Origin: JAVJST01 sp965229715
Lineage (GTDB): Bacteria; Pseudomonadota; Alphaproteobacteria; Rhodospirillales; Casp-alpha2
Reading direction: 5' to 3'
NCBI GenBank assembly: GCA_965229715.1
Contig: CBDDJL010000002.1
Coordinates: 2,418,001 to 2,482,000 of the forward strand
Length of the DNA: 64,000 nt
Shown here: piece after piece, positions 42,795 to 51,635 of the stretch
How positions within the stretch are numbered: position 1 is the stretch's first letter
Layout: each line of letters begins with the position of its first letter
Notes under the pieces: model-generated
What the model was told of the DNA's origin: nothing
Seen by the model: only the letters and a program-made list of their open reading frames with translations
Databases searched by the model: none
Translations under genes and position numbers: made by a program

Positions 42795-44774
42795 TCAGCC
42801 GAGGTCGGCGCCGCCTTCGAACTCGAAGCCGCTGCGATACTCGGCGCGCTCCTGCAGATGATCGACGAGCGCGAGGAGGTCCGGGTCACCCGCGAGCGTC
42901 GCGCTGTCGCCGATCACCGTGAGGTGCCGACGGGCCCGTGTCAACGCGACGTTGAGGCGCCGAAGTTCGCGCAGGAACCCGACGTCGGCGTTTGCGTTGC
43001 TGCGCACGAGGGACACGACGGTGGCCTCCTGCTCGCGGCCCTGCAGGCTGTCCACCGTCCCGATTTCGATCTTCGTGTCGAGTCGCGTTCGCAGCAGCTG
43101 CACCTGCGCGTTGTACGGCGTGATGACCGCGATCGCCGCCGGCTCGACGCCGGCCGCGACCAGGCCGTCCACGACCGTCTGGACGAGCGCCGCTTCGCCC
43201 GGGTTGGCCTTCGAGCCGTCGTCGTCGCCGGCCGTCTCCTCGTGACCGCACCCGGCCGTGTCGATGAAGCGCAGGGGCACCGCGGTCGCCGCGCTGGCCG
43301 CGACGCCGTCGAGGTCCGTCAGCAGGTGCCCTTTGACCGCCGGCGCGGCGTGGAGCCGGCCGTCGTAGAAGCGCTGGGCCGAGAAGCTCATGATCGCTTC
43401 GTGCATGCGGTACTGCAGCGTCAGCTGCCGCGCGCAGACCGCGGTCATGGGGTGGTGCACCAACCGTTCGAACAACGTGGTCGCGAGGCCGCCGGCGATG
43501 GCCGCGGCCGAGAGGATCGTCGGCGGCAACTGCCGGTGGTCGCCGGCGAGCAGCACGCGCCGCGCGCGGGCGAGCGGGATCCAGCACGACGCCTCGATCG
43601 CCTGCGCCGCTTCGTCGATGACGAGCTGATCGAACGTCGAATGGCGCAGCAGGCGGTCGGCTGCGCCCGTGTTCGTCGCGAGCACGACCTCGGCGCCGTC
43701 CACGATGCCGCGGGTGATTGCGGTCTCGAGCTGGCGCAGTTCGCGGCGGCGGGCGCGGACCTCGGCATGCGCCTCGCGGCGCGACCGACGGCCGTCCGCG
43801 CGCTGCACGGCGCGCAGCCCCTGCTCCACCTCGCGCCGCACCGTCTTGAGCAGCTTCTGTTCCGGAGCGCGTTCGACCTGAGCCGCGAGCGTCGTGGCGA
43901 GCACCGCGTCGCTGACGCGCGCCGGGTGACCGAGTCGGACGATGCGCAGACCGGCAGCCGCGAGCCGTTCGGCGACGTTGTCGACCGCGACGTTCGACGG
44001 TGCAGTCGCGAGCACGCGTTCGCCGCGTGACGTCACCTGCCGGATGAACTCGACGAGCGCCGTCGTCTTGCCCGTGCCGGGCGGACCATGAACGAGCGCG
44101 ACCGTGCGCGCACCGAGCGCGTGGCGGATCGCGTCGCGCTGGGAATCGTCGAGGGTGGCGTCGAACCACGCGGGCTCGGGAACCTCGGCGAACTCGGGCT
44201 CGCGCTCGTGGAACAGGGTCGCGACGAGATCGCGCCGGTCGACTTCGGGATCCCCGGCGAGGTCGTCGAGCGCAGCCTCGAGCCGCTGCCACGTGACGTC
44301 GGATGCGAGCTTGTCGAGGCGAACGAGCGGTGGCAGATCCGCGTCGTCCTGGTCCAGCGTGACGGTCAACGTGTCACGTCGCACGCGCGCGATCACCCCC
44401 GTGGCGACCGGGTCCCGGTCGCGGTGCTCGCGCAACGCCACGAGGTCGCCGGGCCCGAGCCGGTGCGCCGGCAGTTCGTCCTGGCTGCGGCTGCTGCGCA
44501 CGACGGCCTGCACGGCCCCGCCGAGACCGGGCAACAGGTCCACGACCTCGAGCCGCAGCAGCGTCGTGCCGCGGGCCGTCAACTCCTGGTCGGAGCGGTC
44601 GCGCAGCAGCCGTTCGGCCGCTTCGCGTTCGGCGTCGCGCTCGAGCGCGAGCAGGTGGCGATGGCGCGCGATGAAGTCAGGGCGGGGGAGCGGCGGCACC
44701 CGAGAACTGGAACGCGCGGCAGACGAGGGCGCCAGCACGGATCGCGCGGCTCGGTCCCATCGCGCCGAACGCAA
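42795..44774 (-). CDS. Superfamily 1 helicase of the Upf1/IGHMBP2 (DNA2-like) type
   Basis: 659 residues. An N-terminal OB-like region (residues ~30-190) precedes the helicase core: Walker A HGPPGTGKTTALVEF, motif Ib TAPSNVAVDNV, Walker B QLVIDEAAQAIE, motif III LAGDHRQLPPT, motif IV LQYRMHEAIMSFS, motif V TVDSLQGREQEATVVSLVRS and motif VI NVALTRARRHL. This order is that of SF1B helicases such as IGHMBP2 and bacterial relatives, which unwind RNA or DNA 5' to 3'. The first ~25 residues are unusual and the true start may be a GTG near 44696, because a hairpin sits immediately next to the codon at 44774. Confidence 0.92.
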   Translation of the reverse strand: MRSARWDRAARSVLAPSSAARSSSRVPPLPRPDFIARHRHLLALERDAEREAAERLLRDRSDQELTARGTTLLRLEVVDLLPGLGGAVQAVVRSSRSQDELPAHRLGPGDLVALREHRDRDPVATGVIARVRRDTLTVTLDQDDADLPPLVRLDKLASDVTWQRLEAALDDLAGDPEVDRRDLVATLFHEREPEFAEVPEPAWFDATLDDSQRDAIRHALGARTVALVHGPPGTGKTTALVEFIRQVTSRGERVLATAPSNVAVDNVAERLAAAGLRIVRLGHPARVSDAVLATTLAAQVERAPEQKLLKTVRREVEQGLRAVQRADGRRSRREAHAEVRARRRELRQLETAITRGIVDGAEVVLATNTGAADRLLRHSTFDQLVIDEAAQAIEASCWIPLARARRVLLAGDHRQLPPTILSAAAIAGGLATTLFERLVHHPMTAVCARQLTLQYRMHEAIMSFSAQRFYDGRLHAAPAVKGHLLTDLDGVAASAATAVPLRFIDTAGCGHEETAGDDDGSKANPGEAALVQTVVDGLVAAGVEPAAIAVITPYNAQVQLLRTRLDTKIEIGTVDSLQGREQEATVVSLVRSNANADVGFLRELRRLNVALTRARRHLTVIGDSATLAGDPDLLALVDHLQERAEYRSGFEFEGGADLG

Positions 44775-44776
44775 GC

Positions 44777-44804
44777 GGCCCGCCGGTTGGGTAGCCGGCG
44801 GGCC
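44777..44804. terminator. GC-rich hairpin, probable terminator
   Basis: GGCCCGCCGG and CCGGCGGGCC form a perfect 10-bp stem around an eight-base loop. It lies between the stop of the zinc-ribbon gene (44911, minus strand) and the helicase start, as expected of a terminator or attenuator. No T-run follows on either strand. Confidence 0.5.
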
Positions 44805-44910
44805 GTTGCGGGGATCAGGGTAGCGGTCGGTGCTCGCCTTGCCTCGTGGTGGCGAGCGGTGTGGTGTTCGGCGTCGGGGGGGGCCGAAGCGATTCGGGGG
44901 GTGGTGGCGA

Positions 44911-45096
44911 CTACGAAGCCTGCCACTTGTGGCGCTGCACCCGCTCCTGAAAGCTCTCCTTGTCCTCGCGGCTGAACAACCGCACGCGGTTGCCGCAGTC
45001 GACGCAGTAGGAATGGTTGACGCTCATCATGAAGCGGACGTAGCCCTTGCACTCGTCGCAGTACTTCGTCTCGTTGTAGTAGTCGCAGGTGCCCAT
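44911..45096 (-). CDS. Small zinc-ribbon protein
   Basis: 61 residues from the ATG at 45096, with AAGGAAGAA upstream. Two C-x2-C knuckles (KYCDECKGY and SYCVDCGNRVRLF) 16 residues apart form a zinc ribbon; the last 16 residues are a basic amphipathic helix (ESFQERVQRHKW). The rest of the intergenic span up to 45377 shows no gene. Function unknown; it may bind nucleic acid or protein. Confidence 0.8.
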   Translation of the reverse strand: MGTCDYYNETKYCDECKGYVRFMMSVNHSYCVDCGNRVRLFSREDKESFQERVQRHKWQAS

Positions 45097-45377
45097 GTTC
45101 GTTTCTTCCTTCTTGCTGCCGGTGGTCAGGCTTCGATCGGTGAAGAGCAACTCGCTTGCCAACTGGCGTCATCGGCGCGTGATTGTCGCCGGACGCGCCA
45201 TGGCATCGGCGCGAACCGTGCATGCGACCACCGGTGCCGGCCTGCCGTCGAACGGCAACGACCGTCGGCCGACGTAGACGGTCGGGGCGGCAGCGGTCGA
45301 CGGGCGATTCGCAGCCGGCGATGCGATGGGTGAATCACTGCGAACGTCGCATTCGGGCGACGGTCGCCCGAATCGGA

Positions 45378-46524
45378 CTACTCGTCCGACTGCGCGCCGC
45401 CGGCGAGTGCGTGCTCGAGCTCGGCCCGCACGCGCGTGTCGTCTTCGTTGCGCAGCGCCGTCGCGAGCGCCGTGTGTCGCGGCTCGATGCGACCGATCGC
45501 CCACGCCGCGTGACCGCGCACGATCGGGTCGGGGTCGCGCAGCGCGTCGGACAGGCTCGGCAACGCGGCTGGATCGCGCCGATTGCCGAGCACGATCGCG
45601 GCGTTGCGCCGCAGGCCCGAGTGCGTCCGCGCGCCGCATCGCCGTCCCCGTCACCTCCGCGTCGTACCTGTCGGCGTCCATCGCCAGGACGTCGACGATC
45701 GTCCACGTCGCGACGACGCGATGCGGCCGCAGGTCGGGGTCGCGGTCGTCGCCCGTTTCGCGTCAGAGCCGGGCTCTTGCGCGTGAACGGGCAGACCTCG
45801 AGGCACACGTCGCAGCCGAACAGCCAGTCGCCCTGCGCGCGCCGCATCGCCTCCGGCACGAAGCCGCGCAACTCGATCGTCGTGTAGCTGAGGCAGCGGC
45901 GCGCGTCGACCTGGAACGGCGCCGTGATCGCGCCGGTGGGGCAGGCGTCGAGGCATGCGGTGCACGTGCCGCACGAGCCGCTGCCGGCCCATCGACGGGC
46001 AGCTCCATGTCGGTCAACAGTTCGCCGAGCAGCAGGTACGGCCCGTGCGTCGGCGAGATCACCATCGCGCTCTTGGCCAGGAAGCCGATCCCGGCGCGCT
46101 GCGCGAGCGCGCGCTCCAGGGCCGGCACGGCGTCGGTGCCGCCGATCATCGTGCCGCGCGGCACGCCCAGGCCTTCGAGCCGATCGCGCAACGCGGTCAC
46201 CCGCGTGCCGAGCCAGCGGTGGTAATCGCGCCCGACCGCGTAGCGCGCGACCCGGCCGCCGCCGGGCAGCTCGCCGGGCGGCCCGCCGTAGTCCGCGGCG
46301 ACGGCGATCGTCGACCGCACCCCGGCGCGCCACCGGGTCGGCTCCACGATGCGGTCGCGGTTCTTCGCGAGATACTCCATCTCGCCATGGCGCCCGGCTT
46401 CGAGCCAGTCCAGGAACCGCTCGCCGTCCGCGCCGGGCCCGGCTGGGCCGAACCGCACGAGCTCGAACCCCAGGTCGTGTGCCAGTTCGCGGATCTCGGT
46501 CGGGGACAGCGGGGGGCGCGGCAT
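45378..46524 (-). pseudogene. queG: Epoxyqueuosine reductase, interrupted by three frameshifts
   Basis: Segment 1 (46524 to ~45,990) holds the N-terminal domain, with GTDAVPALERALAQRAG containing the catalytic Asp. Segment 2 (to ~45,760) holds both ferredoxin-like cluster motifs, SCGTCTACLDACPTGA and FGCDVCLEVCPFTRKSP. Segment 3 (to ~45,625) continues RVVATWTIVDVLAMDADRY. Segment 4 (to 45378) has the C-terminal HEAT-like NAAIVLGNRRDPAALPSLS ... VRGHAAWAIGRIEP. Joined, the ~380 residues match QueG length and order. The enzyme reduces epoxyqueuosine to queuosine in tRNA. No single frame encodes it here, so it is either inactivated or misread. Confidence 0.8.
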
Positions 46525-46578
46525 GGCCCGCGGATGCTACCCTCAAGCCGCGGGCCCCGGGCGGCCGATGCCACGGGC

Positions 46579-47346
46579 ATGTCGACACCTCCTGTGGAAG
46601 CGCCCGTCGGGCCGCCGGCGGCCGCCGGCGAGTACGTGCTGCCCAAGCCGGGCCGCGGCGCTGGGGATCTCGTCGTGGCTACGGCGCCGACGCACCGCTG
46701 GCATCGCGATGCGGACGTCGCGCGTGGGCTCGGTCAACGCATTGCGACGCTCGCCGCGTGTCAGGATCAGTTCCTCACCGAACTGCGCAGTCGCCTCGAG
46801 GACGCCACGGACTCGGTCGCCGAAGCGGGTCGGGCGCGGCTGCAGAAGACGCTGCAGTCGGCACTCGGCGTGCTCGAGTGGTGCGACGCCGTGCAGCGCG
46901 AACTGGCGGAGGAGGCTGATCACGCCAACCGCGGGCTGCAGCCGATCGACCTCGCGGCCAGCTGCAGCGATCTCGCGATGCAGTGGGCGGGCAGCAATCG
47001 GACCGTTCACGTTCGCGGTGACGCGGACCGGCTGTGGTGGGGCGACATGGGTCGCTTCGCCGAGACGGTGCACGCCGGCCTCGACCTCGTCGCCGCGCGC
47101 TGTCGCGATGCGAGCACCCTCGTCATCGAGATCGACTCGGCCGGCGGCGGCGACCCGGACCGCGATCGCCAGGGGCCGCAGCTGCACATCGCCGGTGCGG
47201 GCGAGCCGGCGAGCTCCGTCGATCCGACGATCGTCCGCACGTTCCGCCAGGCGGCCGAGCGGCTCGGGGCGCGGGTCTGGGCCGATGCGCTCGGTCCGGC
47301 CAGCACGGGCTTCGTGCTCGCGCTGCCGGCTTCGCCGCGGGACTGA
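46579..47346 (+). CDS. Degenerate histidine-kinase-like protein (no phospho-accepting His)
   Basis: 255 residues. A helical segment (RIATLAACQDQFLTELRSRL ... LQKTLQSALGVLEWCDAVQREL) resembles a dimerisation domain but lacks H-E. It is followed by IDLAASCSDLAMQW, VRGDADRLWWGDMGRFAETV and STLVIEIDSAGG, which track the N-box region of HATPase domains without the usual catalytic residues. The identification is by pattern and tentative. It is divergent from queG and upstream of the ECF sigma module. It may act as a regulator or scaffold in that module. Confidence 0.5.
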   Translation: MSTPPVEAPVGPPAAAGEYVLPKPGRGAGDLVVATAPTHRWHRDADVARGLGQRIATLAACQDQFLTELRSRLEDATDSVAEAGRARLQKTLQSALGVLEWCDAVQRELAEEADHANRGLQPIDLAASCSDLAMQWAGSNRTVHVRGDADRLWWGDMGRFAETVHAGLDLVAARCRDASTLVIEIDSAGGGDPDRDRQGPQLHIAGAGEPASSVDPTIVRTFRQAAERLGARVWADALGPASTGFVLALPASPRD

Positions 47347-47543
47347 TGCCTTGGGTGTGGATCCGGCGGGAGCCCGATCCGTGGCGAAGTGCGGCTCCGG
47401 GATAATTTGCGGCTAGCCGTATAGCGTTCCGGTGGTCGTGACTTCCCGAACGGGCTCGGCTATGGCAAGATGTGACTGGTCCGCGGCCCCGCCGCGGCCC
47501 ATTTGACCTTGGCCAAGCGACTGGCCGACCTCCGCTTCCCGTC

Positions 47544-48509
47544 ATGTCGCAAGAACGTCACAGCTCCGCAGCGTCGCGCCGAACCGCAGACCGGCAAGCG
47601 CTCGCCCTCCGCCTCGGAGAGCTCTGGGAGCGTACCGGCGACAGCGCGCTGCATCGCCTCGCGAACGGGCAGTCGCCGCGCGACGGTGTGTCGGTCGCGA
47701 CCGATCAGCAATACGAGGACTGGGTCAGCACGAGCCTCATGGACTGCTACAAGACCAGCGGCGATCCGCAGGTCTTCGCGCTGCTGTACGAACTCAACCG
47801 CGCCTCTTTCCTGCAGGCGATCCAGTCCAAGCTGCGGCGGTCGTTCCACCACATCGACAGCAACGATGTGCTGCAGGAGGTGTTCCTCAACATCTACCGC
47901 TACCCGCATCGGTTCCACCCGGACCGGGCGGATGCGTTCCGCGGCTGGGGCCACCGCATCGCGCGCAACACGCTGCTGAAGTTCCTGAAGGGCGCGACGC
48001 GCCTGGCGGTGTTCCGCGGCATGGACGAGGACGTCGCGCCGCCGGAGGACCTGCGGTCGCGCCGGCCCGACCGCGCGGTGAGCGACGCCGAGAGCGCCAA
48101 GGTCGTGAACACGGCCTACGTGCTCTACCTGCAGCTCTACCTGCTGCACTTTGGCAAGCTGTCGCCGCGCGAGCGCCGCGCACTCACACTCGTCGAGGTC
48201 GACGGGACGTCGTATCGCGACGCCGCCGCGGACCTCGGCATCCGCCTCGAAAACCTCAAGATGGTGATCTTCCGCGGCCGGCGGAAGATCTACCGCGGCA
48301 TGGAGCGCACGCTCGGTGACCTCGCGGCACGCTCGGCAGCGTCCGCGGCTACCGCCGCGTCGTCCATCGGCGCGTCGTCCATTGGGGGGCCGTCGCGCCC
48401 CGGCCGCGGAGTTTCGCCGCGGAAGGTTGCACCGCCCGCCGGCCATCCTCGTTCGAATGTCGCGAAATCGCCTCAATCGCCGATCGTCTTCGGCGTTCCG
48501 GGTGACTGA
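47544..48509 (+). CDS. ECF-type sigma factor with long C-terminal tail
   Basis: About 321 residues from the ATG at 47544 (MSQERHSSA). Sigma region 2 is recognisable in NDVLQEVFLNIYRYPHRFHP and GWGHRIARNTLLKFLKG; region 4 is LSPRERRALTLVEVDGTSYR followed by the HTH IRLENLKMVIFRGRRKIY. Two features differ from standard ECF factors: an N-terminal extension of about 90 residues and a ~65-residue Ser/Ala/Pro-rich tail. The next gene encodes a zf-HC2-TPR protein, the usual genetic position for an anti-sigma factor. Confidence 0.85.
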   Translation: MSQERHSSAASRRTADRQALALRLGELWERTGDSALHRLANGQSPRDGVSVATDQQYEDWVSTSLMDCYKTSGDPQVFALLYELNRASFLQAIQSKLRRSFHHIDSNDVLQEVFLNIYRYPHRFHPDRADAFRGWGHRIARNTLLKFLKGATRLAVFRGMDEDVAPPEDLRSRRPDRAVSDAESAKVVNTAYVLYLQLYLLHFGKLSPRERRALTLVEVDGTSYRDAAADLGIRLENLKMVIFRGRRKIYRGMERTLGDLAARSAASAATAASSIGASSIGGPSRPGRGVSPRKVAPPAGHPRSNVAKSPQSPIVFGVPGD

Positions 48510-48538
48510 GTCGCGTCCGCCTGCTAGTCCCTGCCAAG

Positions 48539-49723
48539 ATGCCGCCTTTGCCAGCTCTCGATCGCGAGCACGATCCGTGCATGCAGATCCAGGTGGATCT
48601 GTCGGCGATGCTCGACGGTGAGCTCGACGCGCCCTCGGTGCGCCGTGTCATGGTGCATTCGGACGCGTGCTCGTCGTGCCGTGGGTTCCTGCAGGGCATT
48701 CGGAGCCAGGTGCGCATGCACCGCGAACTCGCGCTGGCCAAGCTGGCTGATGGGGCTTTGGCCGCTGGGGTTCGCGACCGGGTCGGCGGGCCGACCGCAG
48801 CCGCCGCGGCGGACAGCGACAGCGACAGCTCGGCAGCCGCGATGCGACTGCGGCAGCAGCTCACGGACAACCGCGAGAAGCTCTCGAAGATCCTCTACGA
48901 GCTCGGTCGTTGCTTCGTTCTCATGGGGCTGTCGCCGGACTTCTCCAAGGAGGTGTCCAAGGAGCCCGTGCCGATGCCCGATATGGCGCAGCGCGGTCGG
49001 CACCTGCTCGACGAGGTCGCGCGTGCGGCCGAGTCCGAGGCGGCGATGGCGGCGAACGATCACGTCGCGAGTGAGCACCCCGCGAGCGAGCACTCCACGA
49101 TTGGGCACTCGGCGATTGGGAGCGACGCGGGCGGCGAGTCCGCCGGTCCGGCCGGCGCGCCCTGGGTCGCGGCCAAGGAGCTGTTCGATGGTCGGTGGTG
49201 TTCGGCCTCCGAGGCGCTCGCGAAGGGGCAGCGCCTGCTGACCGAGTGCCTCGCCCTCGACCCCGACTCCCACGAGTCCCGCATCTACCTCGGGCTCGTG
49301 CACCACGTGCGCGGGCAGCGCACGCTCGCGAAGCAGCAGTTCTCCCAGGTTCTCGCCGGGACGAACGAGCCGGTGATGCGTGGCTACGCGCTTCTCAACC
49401 TCGGCAACCTGCACCTCGACGAGGGCGATTGCGACGGCGCGGCCGAACTCCTCCTCGAGGTCGTCGAGTCCGGGGTCGTCGCCGAGCAGCCGCGCCTCGG
49501 CATGGCCTACTTCAACCTCGGGCTCGCCTACGGCCTCAAGGGCGAGTTCGACGAGTCGCTGCGCTGGTTCCAGCGCCTGCACGACGAACTGCCGCACCGG
49601 CGCGGCGTCGTGGCGCGGGAGCTGCAACGGCGCAGTCAGTTCCTGCACATCGTCCGGAGCCATCCCGGGATCCGGGGGCGGTTTGCGGAAACCCTGCCCG
49701 TCTGGTTCGCGGAGGCGGGCTAG
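48539..49723 (+). CDS. Putative anti-sigma factor with zf-HC2 and TPR domains
   Basis: 394 residues. Near residue 41 the H-x3-C-x2-C pattern (HSDACSSC) within a helical region marks a zf-HC2 anti-sigma domain. A long coiled segment follows, then a low-complexity stretch of short repeats (ASEHPASEHSTIGHSAIG), and at least four TPR units (SRIYLGLVHHVRGQRTLAK, GYALLNLGNLHLDEGDCD, MAYFNLGLAYGLKGEFDES). No membrane span is seen, so it should act in the cytoplasm and may be controlled through the TPR domain. Adjacent to and downstream of the sigma gene. Confidence 0.78.
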   Translation: MPPLPALDREHDPCMQIQVDLSAMLDGELDAPSVRRVMVHSDACSSCRGFLQGIRSQVRMHRELALAKLADGALAAGVRDRVGGPTAAAAADSDSDSSAAAMRLRQQLTDNREKLSKILYELGRCFVLMGLSPDFSKEVSKEPVPMPDMAQRGRHLLDEVARAAESEAAMAANDHVASEHPASEHSTIGHSAIGSDAGGESAGPAGAPWVAAKELFDGRWCSASEALAKGQRLLTECLALDPDSHESRIYLGLVHHVRGQRTLAKQQFSQVLAGTNEPVMRGYALLNLGNLHLDEGDCDGAAELLLEVVESGVVAEQPRLGMAYFNLGLAYGLKGEFDESLRWFQRLHDELPHRRGVVARELQRRSQFLHIVRSHPGIRGRFAETLPVWFAEAG

Positions 49724-49846
49724 CCGCCGTAAAGCCCCGTGGGGGCGATGGCCGATGTTCGGTCCAGCGTCTTTCCCCGCGCGGGCCCTTCCTTCCGGGC
49801 GCCCCGACGGTATCCTCTAGACCTTCGCTTCCTCCCCAAACCAGCC

Positions 49847-50290
49847 GTGAAACAATCCCTCCGCTTCCTGCTCGTGGCGCTCGCTGCGATGTGGCTTGCC
49901 GCGCCGACGACTGGCAACGAAGGCGGTGAGAACGCAGGGGGCACCGGGGTCTGGATCCTGCCGGCGTGCGCGAACGTCGGCACGCCGGGTGTCGGCCCGG
50001 CCCTTGGGGCAAGTCGACAGCTGGCCAGCCTCGACCGCGACTTCACGCTGCGCGTGCCGCAATCGATGGGCGCCGTGGTGGCGACGGCCTGTGATCCGCT
50101 CTCGGGTCTGATCGTGCCGCTGCCGGTCGCGGGCCGCGACGTCTCGCTCAGCAGCACGGTCATCGCCGGGTTCCGGAACGCGAACGTGCGGCTCGTCGAG
50201 ATCGTGATCGTGGACGAGACGCTCAAGGGCTACCGCATCCGCCTGCAGATCAGCCACGACGGCACGTCGGCGACGCTGACGATCCACTAG
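49847..50290 (+). CDS. Exported protein of unknown function
   Basis: 147 residues from the GTG at 49847 (VKQSLRFLLVALAAMWLA), which supplies a Sec signal peptide or N-terminal anchor. The mature part begins GNEGGENAGGTGVWILPAC, has two cysteines, and ends in repeated beta strands (VEIVIVDETLKGYRIRLQIS). I do not recognise the family. It is the third gene behind the sigma factor and anti-sigma candidate, so it may be a target or sensor of that module. Confidence 0.7.
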   Translation: MKQSLRFLLVALAAMWLAAPTTGNEGGENAGGTGVWILPACANVGTPGVGPALGASRQLASLDRDFTLRVPQSMGAVVATACDPLSGLIVPLPVAGRDVSLSSTVIAGFRNANVRLVEIVIVDETLKGYRIRLQISHDGTSATLTIH

Positions 50291-50354
50291 ATCCTCTGCG
50301 AGTGGGCCCCTGCGAGTGGGCTATGCCAGTGGCGCCCGCTCCATCCGGGCGCCG

Positions 50355-51137
50355 TCACCGCGCGCGGTGCAGTTCGCCGGCGCGCGCGAGTTCGAGCATC
50401 CGGCCCGGCTCGTTCGTGCACATCGCGTCGATTCCGATCCGGGCGCCGCGGCGCATCCCGTCGGCGTCATCCGTCGTGTAGCTGCAGACGAGCAGCCCGG
50501 CGGCGTGAACTCGTGCCACCGTTGCCGCGTCGAGGTCGCGCTCGCGCCAGTGCAGCATGCCGGCGCCGAGACGCCGTGCTGCGGCAATCGCCTCGGCGTC
50601 CAGCCGGGCCGCGAACGGGCCGGGGCCGAGCAGCGCGACGGCGGCTTCGGGGGCGGCCGTCTTCACCGCGGCGACGAAACCCCAGTCGAACGACTGCAGG
50701 ATGCAGCGCGCCAGTTCACCGCGTTGCCGCAAGAGCGTGAGGAACGTCGCGGGGTCGCCGGCCTTGTGTTCGATCATCGGGATGCCGGGCCGGATCGCCG
50801 CCAGCGCTTCGTCGAGGCGCGGAACGACCGCGCCACCGCCGGCGTCGAGCGTGCGCAGCGTTGCCAGGTCCGTCGCGACGATCGGCCGATCCGGCCCGAG
50901 CAGCTGCGCGGCGTTCGTCGTGCGATCGGGCGTCGCGTCGTGGATGCATACGAGCTCGCCGTCCCGCGTTTCGCGGACGTCGAACTCCTGCATCGCACAA
51001 CCGAGCGCCGTCGCCGCGGCGAACGCGGGCAGCGTGTTCTCGGGCAGGCGCCCGCTGTCACCGCGGTGAGCGGTCACGACCGGGCTGGCTGCGGCGAGCG
51101 CGCGCAGGCGCTCGAACGGGTTCTCGTTCTCCGGCAT
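50355..51137 (-). CDS. Glycerophosphodiester phosphodiesterase
   Basis: 260 residues from the ATG at 51137 (MPENENPFERL). The GDPD-family TIM-barrel signatures HRGDSGRLPENTLPAF near residue 26, EFDVRETRDGELVCIHDATPDRTT and MIEHKAGD are present, with the two catalytic histidines and metal-ligand acids. No signal peptide, so cytoplasmic UgpQ-like. It hydrolyses glycerophosphodiesters to glycerol-3-phosphate and an alcohol. Divergent from the membrane protein at 51279, with a strong hairpin in the gap. Confidence 0.93.
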   Translation of the reverse strand: MPENENPFERLRALAAASPVVTAHRGDSGRLPENTLPAFAAATALGCAMQEFDVRETRDGELVCIHDATPDRTTNAAQLLGPDRPIVATDLATLRTLDAGGGAVVPRLDEALAAIRPGIPMIEHKAGDPATFLTLLRQRGELARCILQSFDWGFVAAVKTAAPEAAVALLGPGPFAARLDAEAIAAARRLGAGMLHWRERDLDAATVARVHAAGLLVCSYTTDDADGMRRGARIGIDAMCTNEPGRMLELARAGELHRAR

Positions 51138-51162
51138 GAAGGTCGGCTGGCCGATTCCGTTC

Positions 51163-51199
51163 TGAGCAAGGTTGCCCGCGCGGCGGGCAAACTTGCTCA
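51163..51199. repeat. Hairpin with 16-bp arms between divergent genes
   Basis: TGAGCAAGGTTGCCCG (51163-51178) pairs with CGGGCAAACTTGCTCA (51184-51199) with one mismatch around a five-base loop. A second hairpin (GAGCGCC TTC GGCGCTC) follows at about 51210. Both lie in the leader side of the glycerophosphodiesterase gene. Confidence 0.6.
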
Positions 51200-51278
51200 G
51201 GACCTCGCCGAGCGCCTTCGGCGCTCCGCTTCGGTTCTGAGGGGGAAACCGCCGCGGTGGCCGCTCTAATGGCCGGCC

Positions 51279-51635
51279 ATGTCCGCTGAGTTCTATCGTA
51301 TCGCCCACATCGTTGGAGTCCTGATGCTGTTCCTCGGCCTTGGCGCGATGTTCGCCGCGGCCGGCAAGGACGGCGCCAAGGCGCCCGCGCTGTTTTCGAT
51401 CCTGCACGGCGTCGGGCTGCTCGTGATGATCGTCGCCGGTATCGGGCAGGCCCACAAGCTCGGCTACGGGTGGCCGATGTGGCTGATCCTCAAGATCGGC
51501 TGTTGGCTCGTCATCGCGGTGCTGCCCACGCTGGCGAAGAAGAAGATCGTGCCCTGGGGTGTCGCGTTGCTGTTCGCGCTCGCGCTCGGCGGGACCGCCG
51601 TCTGGCTCGCGATCGCCAAGCCGCTCGCCGAATGA
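51279..51635 (+). CDS. Small membrane protein with four predicted helices
   Basis: 118 residues. Four hydrophobic segments (IAHIVGVLMLFLGLGAMF, FSILHGVGLLVMIVAGIG, WPMWLILKIGCWLVIAVL, VPWGVALLFALALGGTAVWL) with short loops and His/Lys near the membrane edge. It resembles SirB/YoaK-like small membrane proteins, but I cannot name a family. The stop overlaps the start of the aminotransferase by four bases (ATGA), so the two are coupled. Confidence 0.8.
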   Translation: MSAEFYRIAHIVGVLMLFLGLGAMFAAAGKDGAKAPALFSILHGVGLLVMIVAGIGQAHKLGYGWPMWLILKIGCWLVIAVLPTLAKKKIVPWGVALLFALALGGTAVWLAIAKPLAE

